Below, piece by piece: positions 7,685 through 16,422 of a DNA stretch of 64,000 nucleotides (position 1 is its first letter; each line of letters starts with the position of its first letter). Position numbers and translations under genes: made by a program. The notes beneath the pieces were generated by a model that saw only the letters and a list, made by a program, of their open reading frames with translations, was not told where the DNA came from and did not search any database. Source of the stretch: UMGS1696 sp963643035 (GTDB lineage: Bacteria > Bacillota > Clostridia > Oscillospirales > CAG-272). The stretch covers positions 1 through 64,000 of the forward strand of contig CAVIKO010000004.1 of the NCBI GenBank assembly GCA_963643035.1, in the 5' to 3' direction.

Positions 7685-8376
7685 GTCGTCACCCTCTCCA
7701 TTTTATAGCCAAGCCCCCAGATTACGCGGATGTAACGCGGGTCGGACGGATTGATTTCGATTTTTTCGCGCAGGTGCCGGATATGCACTGCCACGGAATT
7801 CTCACTGCCGATGGCGGATTCTTTCCAGACCTGTTCGTAGATCTGGTGGATTGAGAAAACCTGTCCCGGGTTTGCCAAAAAGAACCGGAGCATACTGAAC
7901 TCGATCGGCGTCAGCGCGACAGGGTTTCCGTCCACGGTCACGGTTTTTCCCACATTGTCAAGGAGAATTCCGCCGTTTTCGTAAATATCCTCCGTTTTCG
8001 CAATGCCGCCAAGCGTGGCGTATCGCCGTAGCTGGGAACGGACGCGCGCCACCAACTCCATGGGATCAAAAGGCTTGGTGATGTAGTCGTCCGCGCCGAT
8101 ATTCAGTCCTAAGATCTTGTCGCTGCTCTCGCTTTTGGCGGACAGAAAGATGATCGGCACGTTAGAGGTTTTGCGGATCTGTGCGGCGGTCGTGATACCG
8201 TCCATCTGCGGCATCATGATGTCGAGCAGCACGAGATGTACCTGAGTCCGCGATAAAATCGTTAATGCCTCGCTGCCGTTATATGCTTTTTCGATTTTGT
8301 ATCCCTCCGCAGTGAGGTAGATTTCAATGGCAGACACAATGTCCTGCTCATCGTCACAGACTAAAATCGTGTACAT
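7681..8376 (-). CDS. OmpR/PhoB-family response regulator
   Basis: This 231-residue regulator has an N-terminal receiver domain (about 1-118) with acidic residues DDE, phospho-acceptor Asp in VLLDIMMPQMDG and conserved Lys in DDYITKPF. The C-terminal winged-helix DNA-binding domain carries LTPIEFSMLRFF and VAVHIRHLREKI. I use the ATG at 8376 (AGAAGG site upstream) rather than longer frames to 8523. The gene is translationally coupled to the kinase. A weak minus-strand promoter may lie at 8482-8510 (TACAAT -10). The receiver and output domains resemble VanR-type regulators, but no target is visible. Confidence 0.94.
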   Translation of the reverse strand: MYTILVCDDEQDIVSAIEIYLTAEGYKIEKAYNGSEALTILSRTQVHLVLLDIMMPQMDGITTAAQIRKTSNVPIIFLSAKSESSDKILGLNIGADDYITKPFDPMELVARVRSQLRRYATLGGIAKTEDIYENGGILLDNVGKTVTVDGNPVALTPIEFSMLRFFLANPGQVFSIHQIYEQVWKESAIGSENSVAVHIRHLREKIEINPSDPRYIRVIWGLGYKMERVTT

Positions 8377-8618
8377 GACAAGAACCTTCTCTCTATAAAA
8401 CTGCCGCATCCATCTCGTTTTTGCGCGAAGACAGCCTTTCATCGGGCAGAACTGCGACCGTCCATATTCTTTCTCTCCTATATTGTAACAGAAAATTTTT
8501 GAAAAGAAAAGTACGATTTTCATTAAGATTTTTTAAAGAGTGCGTCTGCGTCTGCCTATGGCCTATGGCGTGCCAAAAAATCGGCGGAAAAAGGGAGAAT
8601 TATCCGCGCTTTTACCCA

Positions 8619-8647
8619 TTGACTTTGGCGGGCAGATGTGCTATACT
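8619..8647 (+). promoter_or_regulatory. pyr operon promoter
   Basis: TTGACT (8619-8624) and an extended -10 TGC-TATACT (TATACT at 8642-8647) have a 17-base spacer. Transcription should start near 8654, just before the PyrR-type leader. Confidence 0.85.
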
Positions 8648-8667
8648 ATGGACAGTGTAAAGATGTG

Positions 8668-8760
8668 TCTTTAATTCCGCACAGAGAGGTGGAAAAGATG
8701 CCGGATACCGTTTTATCGGGTAGAAGTATCTGTGCCGTCTCGTGCGGTGCAGATTTTTTT
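8668..8760 (+). promoter_or_regulatory. PyrR-type attenuator: binding loop plus terminator
   Basis: Positions 8668-8706 match the layout of Bacillus PyrR-binding loops. CTTTAA (8669-8674) is followed by ACAGAGAGGT (8681-8690), then GGAAAAG, then CGGATA. Downstream, ATCTGTGCCG (8728-8737) pairs with CGGTGCAGAT (8745-8754) with two wobble pairs, and seven T residues end the terminator at 8760. The pyrC ribosome binding site follows at once. By analogy, UMP-bound PyrR stabilises the loop and lets the terminator form. The pyrR gene, often first in such operons, is not here. Confidence 0.8.
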
Positions 8761-8777
8761 GTTACGGAGGACGGGGT

Positions 8778-10079
8778 ATGCCGAAGATGGTGTTCGTGAG
8801 TCGGCGTGTATGGCTGAACGATGAATTCTCTCCTGCAGCGGTGTTTGTCGAGGACGGCAGGATCGCGTGTGTGAAAAAAATGGACGGCGATTCTGTTTCC
8901 GTTCCGACCTTTTCGGACGGTTTTGTGTCCCGTGATTTTGGTGACAGAGCGATATTTCCCGGTTTTACGGATGTACACGTGCATTTCCGTGAGCCGGGAT
9001 TTTTGTATAAGGAAACGATCCGTTCCGGTTCCATGGCGGCAGCGCACGGTGGATACGCTGCGGTCTGTACTATGCCGAATCTGAATCCGGTACCGGATAG
9101 CCTCTCCCATCTCCGTGCACAGACGGATGTGATCGATCGGGATGCCGTGATTCGTGTGGTGCCGTTCGGTGCGCTGACAATCGGCGAGGGCGGCGAGACG
9201 CCGTCGGATATCGAGGGACTAGCACCTTATGTCGCAGGATTTTCCGACGACGGACGGGGCGTGCAGGATCGCGGACTGATGCGGGAACTGATGGAAAGGT
9301 GCAGATCGGTAGGCAAAGTGATCTCCGCCCATTGTGAAGTGAACGATCTGCTCCATGGCGGTGTGATCCACGCGGGAGCCTGGGCAAATGCGCACGGTAT
9401 CCCCGGCATCTCGTCGGAATCAGAATGGAGAATGATCGAGCGAGATCTCGCGCTGGCGGCGGAAACAAACTGCGCGTATCATGTGTGCCACATCTCGACA
9501 AAAGAGGCGGTATCCCTGATCCGGGACGCGAAAAAATCCGGTGTGGACGTAACTGCGGAGACAGCTCCCCATTATCTCACGCTGACGGACGCACAGCTGC
9601 GGGACGAGGGTAGGTTCAAGATGAATCCACCGATCCGCAGCAGCACAGACCGAGACGCGCTCCTTGCGGGGGTATGCGACGGGACGATCGATATTCTTGC
9701 CACAGATCACGCGCCGCACAGTTTGGCAGAAAAATCGCGCGGACTCCGGGACAGTCTCATGGGTGTAGTCGGACTGGAGACAGCGTTCCCCGTGGTGTAC
9801 ACGAAGCTTTGTCGGGAAGGTATCGTGCCGTTGCGGCGGATCATAGAAATGCTGACCACGACCCCGCAGAAACGGTTCGGACTGGGAGGCGGTGAGCTCC
9901 GGGTCGGTGAGAGAGCGAATCTGTCTGTGTGGGAGACGGAGCGACCGTACACAGTGGAACCGGAGCGGTTTGCCACAATGGGACGCGCAACGCCGTTTGC
10001 CGGATGGACAGTATTTGGTAAATGTGTATGCACGGTTGTGGACGGCGGAATCGTATGGGATGAAAGCGAGGGCGAATGA
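8778..10079 (+). CDS. pyrC: Dihydroorotase
   Basis: This enzyme cyclises N-carbamoyl-aspartate to dihydroorotate, the third step of pyrimidine synthesis. It is a 433-residue class I amidohydrolase. Zinc-site motifs are DVHVHFREPG, CTMPN with NP, the histidines in ISAHCEV and CHIST, and LATDHAPH near residue 300. The start is the ATG at 8778 behind GGAGG; the longer frame from 8742 would run through the terminator hairpin. It is the first gene of the operon and abuts pyrK (stop TGA, then ATG). Confidence 0.95.
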   Translation: MPKMVFVSRRVWLNDEFSPAAVFVEDGRIACVKKMDGDSVSVPTFSDGFVSRDFGDRAIFPGFTDVHVHFREPGFLYKETIRSGSMAAAHGGYAAVCTMPNLNPVPDSLSHLRAQTDVIDRDAVIRVVPFGALTIGEGGETPSDIEGLAPYVAGFSDDGRGVQDRGLMRELMERCRSVGKVISAHCEVNDLLHGGVIHAGAWANAHGIPGISSESEWRMIERDLALAAETNCAYHVCHISTKEAVSLIRDAKKSGVDVTAETAPHYLTLTDAQLRDEGRFKMNPPIRSSTDRDALLAGVCDGTIDILATDHAPHSLAEKSRGLRDSLMGVVGLETAFPVVYTKLCREGIVPLRRIIEMLTTTPQKRFGLGGGELRVGERANLSVWETERPYTVEPERFATMGRATPFAGWTVFGKCVCTVVDGGIVWDESEGE

Positions 10080-10808
10080 ATGCGTAAGGAATGGTTTGCG
10101 GTTGCGGAGAACACCCGGATCGCGCGGGATGTATGGCGGATACGCCTTGATGGGAATACGGGAGAGATCCGGACTCCGGGACAGTTTGTGAATGTGCGTA
10201 CCGGCGGGTATTATCTGCGCCGTCCGCTTTCGGTATGCGATTGGGATGACGGGATGCTCACGCTTATCTATAAGGTGGTCGGCGGTGGTACACAGTGGCT
10301 GTCAGAGAGAACGACCGGCGACACGCTGGATGTACTCACAGGACTCGGAAACGGATTTTCGACAGCCGCGTGCGGTGAGAATCCGGTGCTGATCGGCGGC
10401 GGTGTGGGCGTTCCCCCGCTCTATGGATTGGCGAGACGGCTGCGGGCGAAAAACATCCCGGTAACGGTGGCTTGCGGTTTTGCATCTGCGGCGGATGTAT
10501 TCTATATGGAGGAATTTGCCGCGCTCGGCTGCACGGTAAAGGCTGCGACCATGGATGGTACATATGGCGAAACGGGAACGGTGATCGGACTTCTGGACGG
10601 GGACTACACCTACAGTTACGCGTGCGGGCCGATTCCTATGCTCCATGCCGTGTACGATCGGCTGTCCTGTCCCGGTGCGTACAGCTTTGAGGAACGGATG
10701 GGGTGCGGCTTTGGCGCGTGCATGGGCTGCTCGTGTAAAACGAAATACGGCTCTGTGCGGATCTGCAAGGATGGGCCGGTACTGGAAAGAGAGGCGATCG
10801 TATGGTGA
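10080..10808 (+). CDS. pyrK: Dihydroorotate dehydrogenase electron-transfer subunit
   Basis: This is the FAD/[2Fe-2S] subunit that passes electrons from the PyrD flavin to NAD+. It has 242 residues: an N-terminal flavin-binding barrel with YYLRRPLSVCDW, an NAD-binding fold beginning IGGGVGVPPLYGLA, and a C-terminal cysteine cluster CGFGACMGCSCKT plus a later Cys in VRICKDGP that should hold the iron-sulfur centre. It starts directly after pyrC and overlaps pyrD by 7 bases, so the B-type dehydrogenase subunits are coupled. Confidence 0.95.
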   Translation: MRKEWFAVAENTRIARDVWRIRLDGNTGEIRTPGQFVNVRTGGYYLRRPLSVCDWDDGMLTLIYKVVGGGTQWLSERTTGDTLDVLTGLGNGFSTAACGENPVLIGGGVGVPPLYGLARRLRAKNIPVTVACGFASAADVFYMEEFAALGCTVKAATMDGTYGETGTVIGLLDGDYTYSYACGPIPMLHAVYDRLSCPGAYSFEERMGCGFGACMGCSCKTKYGSVRICKDGPVLEREAIVW

Positions 10809-11716
10809 ACATGGCAGTAAACTTAGCGGGTGTGACGCTCGACAATCCGGTGATTCCGGCAAGCGGCACGTTCGGCTACGGCAGGGAATTCGCGGAAATC
10901 TACGACATTCGCTGTCTCGGTTCAATCTCCATCAAAGGCACCACAGAGGCGGAGCGATTCGGCAACCCCACGCCGCGCATCGCGGAAACATCGTCTGGTA
11001 TGCTCAATGCGGTCGGACTCCAAAATCCCGGCGTGGATCGCGTGGTCGCGGAGGAACTGCCGAACTTAAAAAAGATCTACGGCAAACCGGTCATCGCCAA
11101 CATTGGCGGGTTCTCAGTTGCGGAATATGTTTCCTGCGCGGAAAAGCTGAACGCGGTGGAAAATGTCGGGATCCTGGAAGTGAACATCAGCTGTCCGAAC
11201 GTACACGGCGGCGGGATGGGATTCGGGACATCCCCAAAGATGGCGGCTGAGGTCACGTCCGCGGTCAAAAAGGTGGCGAATAAGCCGGTATTTGTGAAGC
11301 TTACCCCGAACGTTACGGACATCACGGAGATTGCGCGTGCGTGTGAAGCGGCAGGTGCGGATGGACTTTCGCTCATCAACACCCTTGTCGGAATGCGGAT
11401 CGATCTGCGGCGCAAACGTCCGATTCTCGCGAACAAAACGGGCGGCTTGTCCGGCCCGGCGGTCTTTCCGGTGGCGGTCGCGATGGTGTACCGGGTATAC
11501 GAGGCGGTGAAAATCCCCATTATCGGTATGGGTGGGATTTCCTCTGCTGCGGACTGTGTGGAGATGCTTCTTGCCGGCGCGCGCGCGGTACAGATCGGTG
11601 CGGCAAATCTCATAGAACCAACGATCTGCCGGGATATTGTTGCGGCACTGCCTGCGGAATTGGAAAAATACGGAATACAAAACTGGATGGATATGGTAGG
11701 AGGAGCACACATATGA
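10802..11716 (+). CDS. pyrD: Dihydroorotate dehydrogenase, class 1B catalytic subunit
   Basis: This is the FMN-containing subunit (304 residues) that oxidises dihydroorotate to orotate using NAD+ through PyrK. Visible family features are PASGTFGYGREF near the N-terminus, NISCPNVHGGG with the catalytic-base Cys of class 1 enzymes, INTLVGMRID, NKTGGLSGPA, and the phosphate-binding GMGGIS and GARAVQIGAA. The neighbouring pyrK confirms class 1B. The stop overlaps the pyrF start in ATGA. Confidence 0.96.
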   Translation: MVNMAVNLAGVTLDNPVIPASGTFGYGREFAEIYDIRCLGSISIKGTTEAERFGNPTPRIAETSSGMLNAVGLQNPGVDRVVAEELPNLKKIYGKPVIANIGGFSVAEYVSCAEKLNAVENVGILEVNISCPNVHGGGMGFGTSPKMAAEVTSAVKKVANKPVFVKLTPNVTDITEIARACEAAGADGLSLINTLVGMRIDLRRKRPILANKTGGLSGPAVFPVAVAMVYRVYEAVKIPIIGMGGISSAADCVEMLLAGARAVQIGAANLIEPTICRDIVAALPAELEKYGIQNWMDMVGGAHI

Positions 11717-12426
11717 AGAAGAGAGAGGTTATCATTGCCTGCGATTTTGCCTCGGCTGCGGAAACCCTTTCGTTTCTCGATCGGTTTGAGGAGGAAAAGC
11801 CCTACGTGAAGATCGGCATGGAGTTATATTATGCCGCCGGCCCTGCGATGGTGGAGACACTGCGTGACCGGGGACACAAGATTTTCCTCGATCTGAAGCT
11901 CCACGATATTCCGAATACGGTGAAAAAAACGATGGCGGTACTGGCAAGACTCGGCGTGAATATGACGAATCTGCACGCTGCTGGGGGAATCGACATGATG
12001 CGTGCCGCCATTGAGGGATTGACCGTGGACGGAGAGCGCAAAACGAAGTGCATCGCTGTGACCCAGCTGACCTCGACGAGTGAAGAGCGGCTCCACAACG
12101 AGCTGTGGATTCCGCATTCCATGGAGGATACGGTGCTGCACTATGCGGAAAACGCGAAAACGGCGGGACTGGACGGAGTGGTCTGTTCGCCGTGGGAGTC
12201 CTGCGCGATTCATGAAAAGCTTGGCGCAGATTTTGCCACGGTCACGCCGGGTGTGCGGTTCGCGGACGGCGACGCGGGAGATCAGGTGCGGATCGCGACC
12301 CCGGCGAAGGCATGGCAGCTCGGTTCGGACTACATCGTGGTTGGCAGACCGATCACAAAGGCGGACGATCCGGTAGCTGCGTACAGACGGTGCGCTGCGG
12401 AATTCTCCGCGAATGGGAATGTATAA
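11713..12426 (+). CDS. pyrF: Orotidine 5'-phosphate decarboxylase
   Basis: This enzyme decarboxylates OMP to UMP, the last step of the pathway. It has 237 residues, normal for the bacterial type I family. The catalytic Asp-Lys-Asp array is in FLDLKLHDIPNTV (about residues 58-70), with TVTPGVRF and YIVVGRPITKA in the phosphate-binding region. A four-base overlap couples it to pyrD. Confidence 0.96.
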   Translation: MKKREVIIACDFASAAETLSFLDRFEEEKPYVKIGMELYYAAGPAMVETLRDRGHKIFLDLKLHDIPNTVKKTMAVLARLGVNMTNLHAAGGIDMMRAAIEGLTVDGERKTKCIAVTQLTSTSEERLHNELWIPHSMEDTVLHYAENAKTAGLDGVVCSPWESCAIHEKLGADFATVTPGVRFADGDAGDQVRIATPAKAWQLGSDYIVVGRPITKADDPVAAYRRCAAEFSANGNV

Positions 12427-12456
12427 CATAGATGGAGGCATAAAGGAGTGCGGGAT

Positions 12457-13104
12457 ATGGATACGAAAACGTTGATTGCGAAGGATCTTTTGAAAATTGG
12501 TGCGGTGTTCTTCCGTCCGAACGAGCCGTTCACTTGGGCAAGCGGGATCAAAAGCCCCGTCTATTGCGACAATCGCCTGACTCTTACCGCTCCGGACGTG
12601 CGGAACGACGTGGAAAACGCGATTGCGGAGATGGTAAAACGGGAATTTCCGGAAGCCGAGGTACTGATGGGTACTTCAACTGCCGGGATCGCCCATGCCG
12701 CCATCGCCGCGCATATCCTGGGGCTTCCGATGGGATATGTCCGCTCCGGCAACAAGGATCACGGAAGACAAAACCGGATTGAGGGCAGACTGGACGCGGG
12801 CGAGAAGGTTGTCGTCATCGAGGATCTGATCTCGACAGGAGGCAGCGTGATCGAGGTCGTGGACGCGCTCCGGGAAGCAGGAGCTGTGGTTCTCGGTGTG
12901 GTCAGCATCTTCACCTATGGGATGCAGAAGGGGATCGACCGATTGGCAGCGGCAGAGGTGCGGAACGTAAGCCTGACGAATTTCGACGCGATCTGCGTGG
13001 TGGCAGCGGAAAACGGCTATATCGCGCCCGCAGACATCGATCGGCTGAAGCATTTCCGCGACAATCCGTCCGATGAAAGCTGGATGCACGCGGCAAAGGA
13101 GTGA
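12457..13104 (+). CDS. pyrE: Orotate phosphoribosyltransferase
   Basis: This enzyme joins orotate and PRPP to give OMP. At 215 residues it is normal. The PRPP-binding signature VVVIEDLISTGGSV lies near residue 125, and GTSTAGIAHA is also conserved. I use the ATG at 12457, 8 bases after an AAAGGAG site; a GTG at 12448 overlaps that site and is less likely. It is fifth in the operon. Confidence 0.95.
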   Translation: MDTKTLIAKDLLKIGAVFFRPNEPFTWASGIKSPVYCDNRLTLTAPDVRNDVENAIAEMVKREFPEAEVLMGTSTAGIAHAAIAAHILGLPMGYVRSGNKDHGRQNRIEGRLDAGEKVVVIEDLISTGGSVIEVVDALREAGAVVLGVVSIFTYGMQKGIDRLAAAEVRNVSLTNFDAICVVAAENGYIAPADIDRLKHFRDNPSDESWMHAAKE

Positions 13105-13108
13105 GAAA

Positions 13109-14038
13109 ATGAGAAGTCTCATCGATATTTTAGAACTGTCTACAACGGAGATCGACGATCTGATCGGCACGGCGTTCGATATTGAAAAAAATCCCGCGAA
13201 ATATGCGCATCTCTGTGATGGCAAAAAGCTGGCGACCTTATTCTTTGAGCCGTCCACGCGCACGAGACTGAGTTTTGAGGCGGCAATGTACGAACTGGGA
13301 GGCAATGTACTCGGCTTTTCGGAGGCGCAAAGCTCATCCGCGTCCAAGGGGGAGAGCGTTGCCGATACCGCAAGGGTTGTGAGCTGCTATGCGGACATCA
13401 TTGCCATGCGGCATCCCAAGGAGGGTGCACCTCTTGTGGCGTCTCTGAATGCCTCTGTCCCGGTGATCAACGCCGGAGACGGGGGACACAGCCATCCGAC
13501 CCAGACGCTCGCTGATCTTTTCACCATCCGCCGGGAAAAGGGCAGACTGTCCGATCTCACCGTCGGCTTCTGTGGGGATCTCAAATTCGGACGAACTGTT
13601 CATTCTCTGATCGCTGCACTGTCCCGGTACACGGGGATCAAATTTGTACTTATTTCCCCGGTGGAGCTGCGGCTGCCGGAATATGTGCGCCGGGATATTC
13701 TTGTGAAGGAGCGAATCCCGTATCGTGAAACGGCAAGGTTAGAGGATGCAATGCCGGAGCTCGACATCCTTTATATGACGCGCGTCCAGAAGGAACGGTT
13801 TGTCAGCGAGGAGGAATACCTCCGTCTGCGCGACACATATATCCTGACCGAGGATAAGCTGACCGCAGCAAGGGCGGACATGGCGATCCTTCATCCGCTG
13901 CCGCGTGTCAACGAGATTTCTGTGGCAATCGACAAGGATCCGCGCGCGTGCTATTTTAAGCAGGTGTACTGCGGTAAGCTCATGCGCATGGCGTTGATTC
14001 TCATGTTGCTCGGTCTGACACCGGAGAGGGAAGGGTGA
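13109..14038 (+). CDS. pyrB: Aspartate carbamoyltransferase, catalytic subunit
   Basis: This 309-residue enzyme forms carbamoyl-aspartate, the committed step. Motifs are FFEPSTRTRLSFE (carbamoyl-phosphate loop), SSSASKGES, MRHP, GHSHPTQTLAD and MTRVQKERF (aspartate-side loop), followed by HPLPRVNEI. I use the ATG at 13109; the frame is open from 13073 inside pyrE. It is followed 4 bases later by pyrI, so the enzyme is likely the allosteric PyrB-PyrI type. Confidence 0.96.
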   Translation: MRSLIDILELSTTEIDDLIGTAFDIEKNPAKYAHLCDGKKLATLFFEPSTRTRLSFEAAMYELGGNVLGFSEAQSSSASKGESVADTARVVSCYADIIAMRHPKEGAPLVASLNASVPVINAGDGGHSHPTQTLADLFTIRREKGRLSDLTVGFCGDLKFGRTVHSLIAALSRYTGIKFVLISPVELRLPEYVRRDILVKERIPYRETARLEDAMPELDILYMTRVQKERFVSEEEYLRLRDTYILTEDKLTAARADMAILHPLPRVNEISVAIDKDPRACYFKQVYCGKLMRMALILMLLGLTPEREG

Positions 14039-14042
14039 AAAA

Positions 14043-14471
14043 ATGTACATTGATTCGATAGAAAATGGGATTGTTCTCGATCATATCACCGCCGGACGGG
14101 GCATGCGCGTATACGAAACGCTGGGGCTGGATTCTCTCGGCTGCTCGGTGGCGATCCTCAAAAACGTGCCGTCCGAAAAGATGGGCAAAAAGGACATTAT
14201 CAAAATCGGTGCGGAGGTTTCACTGGACAGCATCGACTTTGATGCGCTCGGCTATGTGGATCCCGGAATCACCGTAAACCGGATTGCGGGCGGTAAATGT
14301 GTGGAAAAACGGTGCCTCTCCCGACCGACGGTGCTTCGGAACGTAATCTTCTGCAAAAATCCGCGCTGCATCACTTCCACGGAGCAGGAACTGACCCATG
14401 TGTTCCGGCTCTGCGGCGAGGGTGAGGGCGAATACCGCTGTCTCTACTGCGATACCCCGGCGGAGAAGTAA
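14043..14471 (+). CDS. pyrI: Aspartate carbamoyltransferase, regulatory subunit
   Basis: This 142-residue subunit binds nucleotide effectors and clamps PyrB trimers together. The N-terminal allosteric domain (about 1-95) is followed by a zinc domain with four cysteines in FCKNPRC and YRCLYCD, spaced like the known Cys4 site. PyrI makes the enzyme subject to CTP/ATP feedback in enterics; the same is inferred here. It is the last gene of the pyr operon; no strong terminator was seen right after it. Confidence 0.95.
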   Translation: MYIDSIENGIVLDHITAGRGMRVYETLGLDSLGCSVAILKNVPSEKMGKKDIIKIGAEVSLDSIDFDALGYVDPGITVNRIAGGKCVEKRCLSRPTVLRNVIFCKNPRCITSTEQELTHVFRLCGEGEGEYRCLYCDTPAEK

Positions 14472-14477
14472 GAAAAA

Positions 14478-14711
14478 CTAGTCCGGATCCCGCGCCCGCC
14501 GCTGTGCGTTTTCGTACGGCGCGTCATCCATCACCGCAATCATTGTACAGCGGCAGTTGTACACCTCGCTCGGCTTGCCGTCCGGATCGCCCGGATACAT
14601 ACAGCCGTTGGAAAACCGCTTGTCCCGCTCCACAATCTCGCAGTCCAGTATGGCGTGAGAATGGCGCGTTCGTCCATCCAGAGTAGCGAGCCATTGCTTC
14701 TGAAACGAATT
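14478..14711 (-). pseudogene. Prophage remnant: C-terminal piece of a Mu gpF/SPP1 gp7-like minor capsid protein
   Basis: The minus-strand frame ends in about 75 residues with the character of phage head-morphogenesis proteins. It carries KQWLATLDGRTRHSH, FSNGCMYPGDPDGKPSEV and YNCRCTM, the conserved His/Cys pattern of that C-terminal domain. The N-terminal several hundred residues are missing: upstream lies only a hairpin and then another gene, and I see no start codon with a ribosome binding site. No other phage gene is nearby, so this is a relic of a lost prophage or of a transferred fragment next to pyrI. Confidence 0.75.
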
Positions 14712-14747
14712 CCCCTGCACCAACCGGAAAAACAGAGGGTGCAGGGG
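14712..14747 (-). terminator. Hairpin after the deacetylase-like gene
   Basis: A perfect 10-bp stem CCCCTGCACC (14712-14721) / GGTGCAGGGG (14738-14747) sits 10 bases beyond the stop at 14758. The T-tract is poor (AATTCGTTT on the minus strand), so terminator function is probable but not certain. Confidence 0.6.
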
Positions 14748-14757
14748 ATATTTCCTC

Positions 14758-16305
14758 TTACAGTGTTGTAAACCGTGCGGAGACGATGTTGTTCTCGGAC
14801 AGGATCGTTTTCGCGTCACGGAACGTGCCTTTTTCGAGAGTGATCCGGTATGTCCGTCCACCGTAGGAGAGGGTCAGTTCTTTCTCAGTTAATGATACAA
14901 CCTTGGGCAGATGACCGCCATCCTTGCCGATGCAGTTTTCCAACCGGAACGCGCGATCCGCGGTACAGACGAACAGATTGTCGCGCATACCGAATACGAT
15001 GCTGCCGAAATTGACCCGCGCTTTGCCCTCGCCAAGATCGGTAAACTCCATTTTTTCATATGCGAAAGGCGCGCCGGTCGTTTCGTCCACGGGATAGAGT
15101 CCCGCTGTCACGCCGTTTCCACTGTAGCGGTTCCCGTCGACGGCGGGAAGCGTTTCGTACACAGCTTCGTTCGCAGTGCATACGGCGTTCTCGAACGGAT
15201 CGGGCATATGCTCATCGAAAATATGGAGATCCCGGACGCGCACCGATTTTTTGTCGCCGTAGAGGTTCGTACGGAAGAATTTGTCGGAAAACCACACGGA
15301 ATCAAGGTTGGGATCGTCCCATGCACCGTGCGCCGTGATTGTGGACGCCGGGGTTGTGCCATACGTTTCCTTGTACCACCGTCCGGTGTCCCCGAGTGGC
15401 TCCACAGTGAGCTTTCCCGCTTTCTGCAGCGCGGCGAATTTTGCAAACTGATCGGTCAATCCATCCCGCATGGCATTCCAGCCGAAGCTGTTTTCCTGTC
15501 CCGCCTGCGCGTAACCAAAACTGAGACATTCGCCGTTATAGTTTTCACGCAAGTACCAATCAACCCACTCCGGGACGCCGCCGCCGCCACCGTTCCCGCC
15601 ACAGTACACAGGCTCGAGCGTGATGACGCCTTGACAGGTGTTCGCGCCGTTTTCGGGATCCATACCGAAATCATACTGATGCACCTGGTCGGAGCCGAGC
15701 ATCCGGAAGAGCGGAGTGGGAAGCTGTTCATCCTTTGTCTGTGCCGGCATGAACGCATTGGTCGTGCTTGGGTAATACGCCTGTCCGTAATAGCTGCCCC
15801 AGAGCGTGTAGCCGTCCGTGCCATACTGCTCCTTGCAGTTGCAAAGCGCGTCCATGTCGTATTTGCGCGTCATGTAGCGGACAGTGTGAGAATCAAAGAG
15901 CCATGAGCCGAATACACGCGGATACTGCCCGAACACTTCCCGGAATTTGCGGAAGAATTCATCGATCATCGCCTCGCGTTCCGGCTTGGTGTATCCGACT
16001 GGGAATCCGCAGTGGCAGTGCCAGTCCCATGCCCAACGACCGGTCCATGGAATATTACACGCGTCGGTCAGAGGCTTTACAATCTCGTGCCAGATGCCGA
16101 TCTCGTACCGTGCGGGATCAAGGGATTTCAAAAGATCCGTGTAATCCGGCAGAAGAAGCGCGTCGTATTGAATGAGAAATGTGGCGCGCAGGTCGTTTTT
16201 ATCGATGAGCCGGATCTGCTCCCGTACAACCTCCATAAGATCGACATCGGACCGCGGCTCCACGGCACGGATGAAGTTGACGATATTGATAATTTGTCTC
16301 TTCAT
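14758..16305 (-). CDS. Uncharacterised 515-residue protein, polysaccharide-deacetylase/glycosidase-like N-terminus
   Basis: I cannot assign a specific function. The first about 300 residues look like a TIM-barrel or NodB-like sugar enzyme. ATFLIQYDALL, YEIGIWHEIV, WHCHCGFPVG and VFGSWLFDSHT are reminiscent of deacetylase-type barrels with Asp/His metal ligands. The remaining about 200 residues look like beta-sandwich material. There is no signal peptide, so it should be cytoplasmic. The ATG at 16305 has GAGG upstream and is preferred over the longer frame to 16335. It is transcribed away from the divergent promoter at 16330. Hypothetical proteins of this kind occur beside glycan genes in gut Clostridia. 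Confidence 0.6.
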   Translation of the reverse strand: MKRQIINIVNFIRAVEPRSDVDLMEVVREQIRLIDKNDLRATFLIQYDALLLPDYTDLLKSLDPARYEIGIWHEIVKPLTDACNIPWTGRWAWDWHCHCGFPVGYTKPEREAMIDEFFRKFREVFGQYPRVFGSWLFDSHTVRYMTRKYDMDALCNCKEQYGTDGYTLWGSYYGQAYYPSTTNAFMPAQTKDEQLPTPLFRMLGSDQVHQYDFGMDPENGANTCQGVITLEPVYCGGNGGGGGVPEWVDWYLRENYNGECLSFGYAQAGQENSFGWNAMRDGLTDQFAKFAALQKAGKLTVEPLGDTGRWYKETYGTTPASTITAHGAWDDPNLDSVWFSDKFFRTNLYGDKKSVRVRDLHIFDEHMPDPFENAVCTANEAVYETLPAVDGNRYSGNGVTAGLYPVDETTGAPFAYEKMEFTDLGEGKARVNFGSIVFGMRDNLFVCTADRAFRLENCIGKDGGHLPKVVSLTEKELTLSYGGRTYRITLEKGTFRDAKTILSENNIVSARFTTL

Positions 16306-16329
16306 GATAGATACCTCATAAAAATAAAC

Positions 16330-16358
16330 TTGCAATGACGGAGAAAAAGGTGTATACT
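16330..16358 (+). promoter_or_regulatory. Promoter of the YgjP remnant-queH transcript
   Basis: TTGCAA (16330-16335) and TATACT (16353-16358) are 17 bases apart. Its -35 overlaps the leader of the divergent deacetylase-like gene. Confidence 0.7.
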
Positions 16359-16422
16359 TACCCTATATGAAAAATCGCGGAAAAATACAGAACATGGCAG
16401 AAAGCGTTCGTCCCTAACTTCC

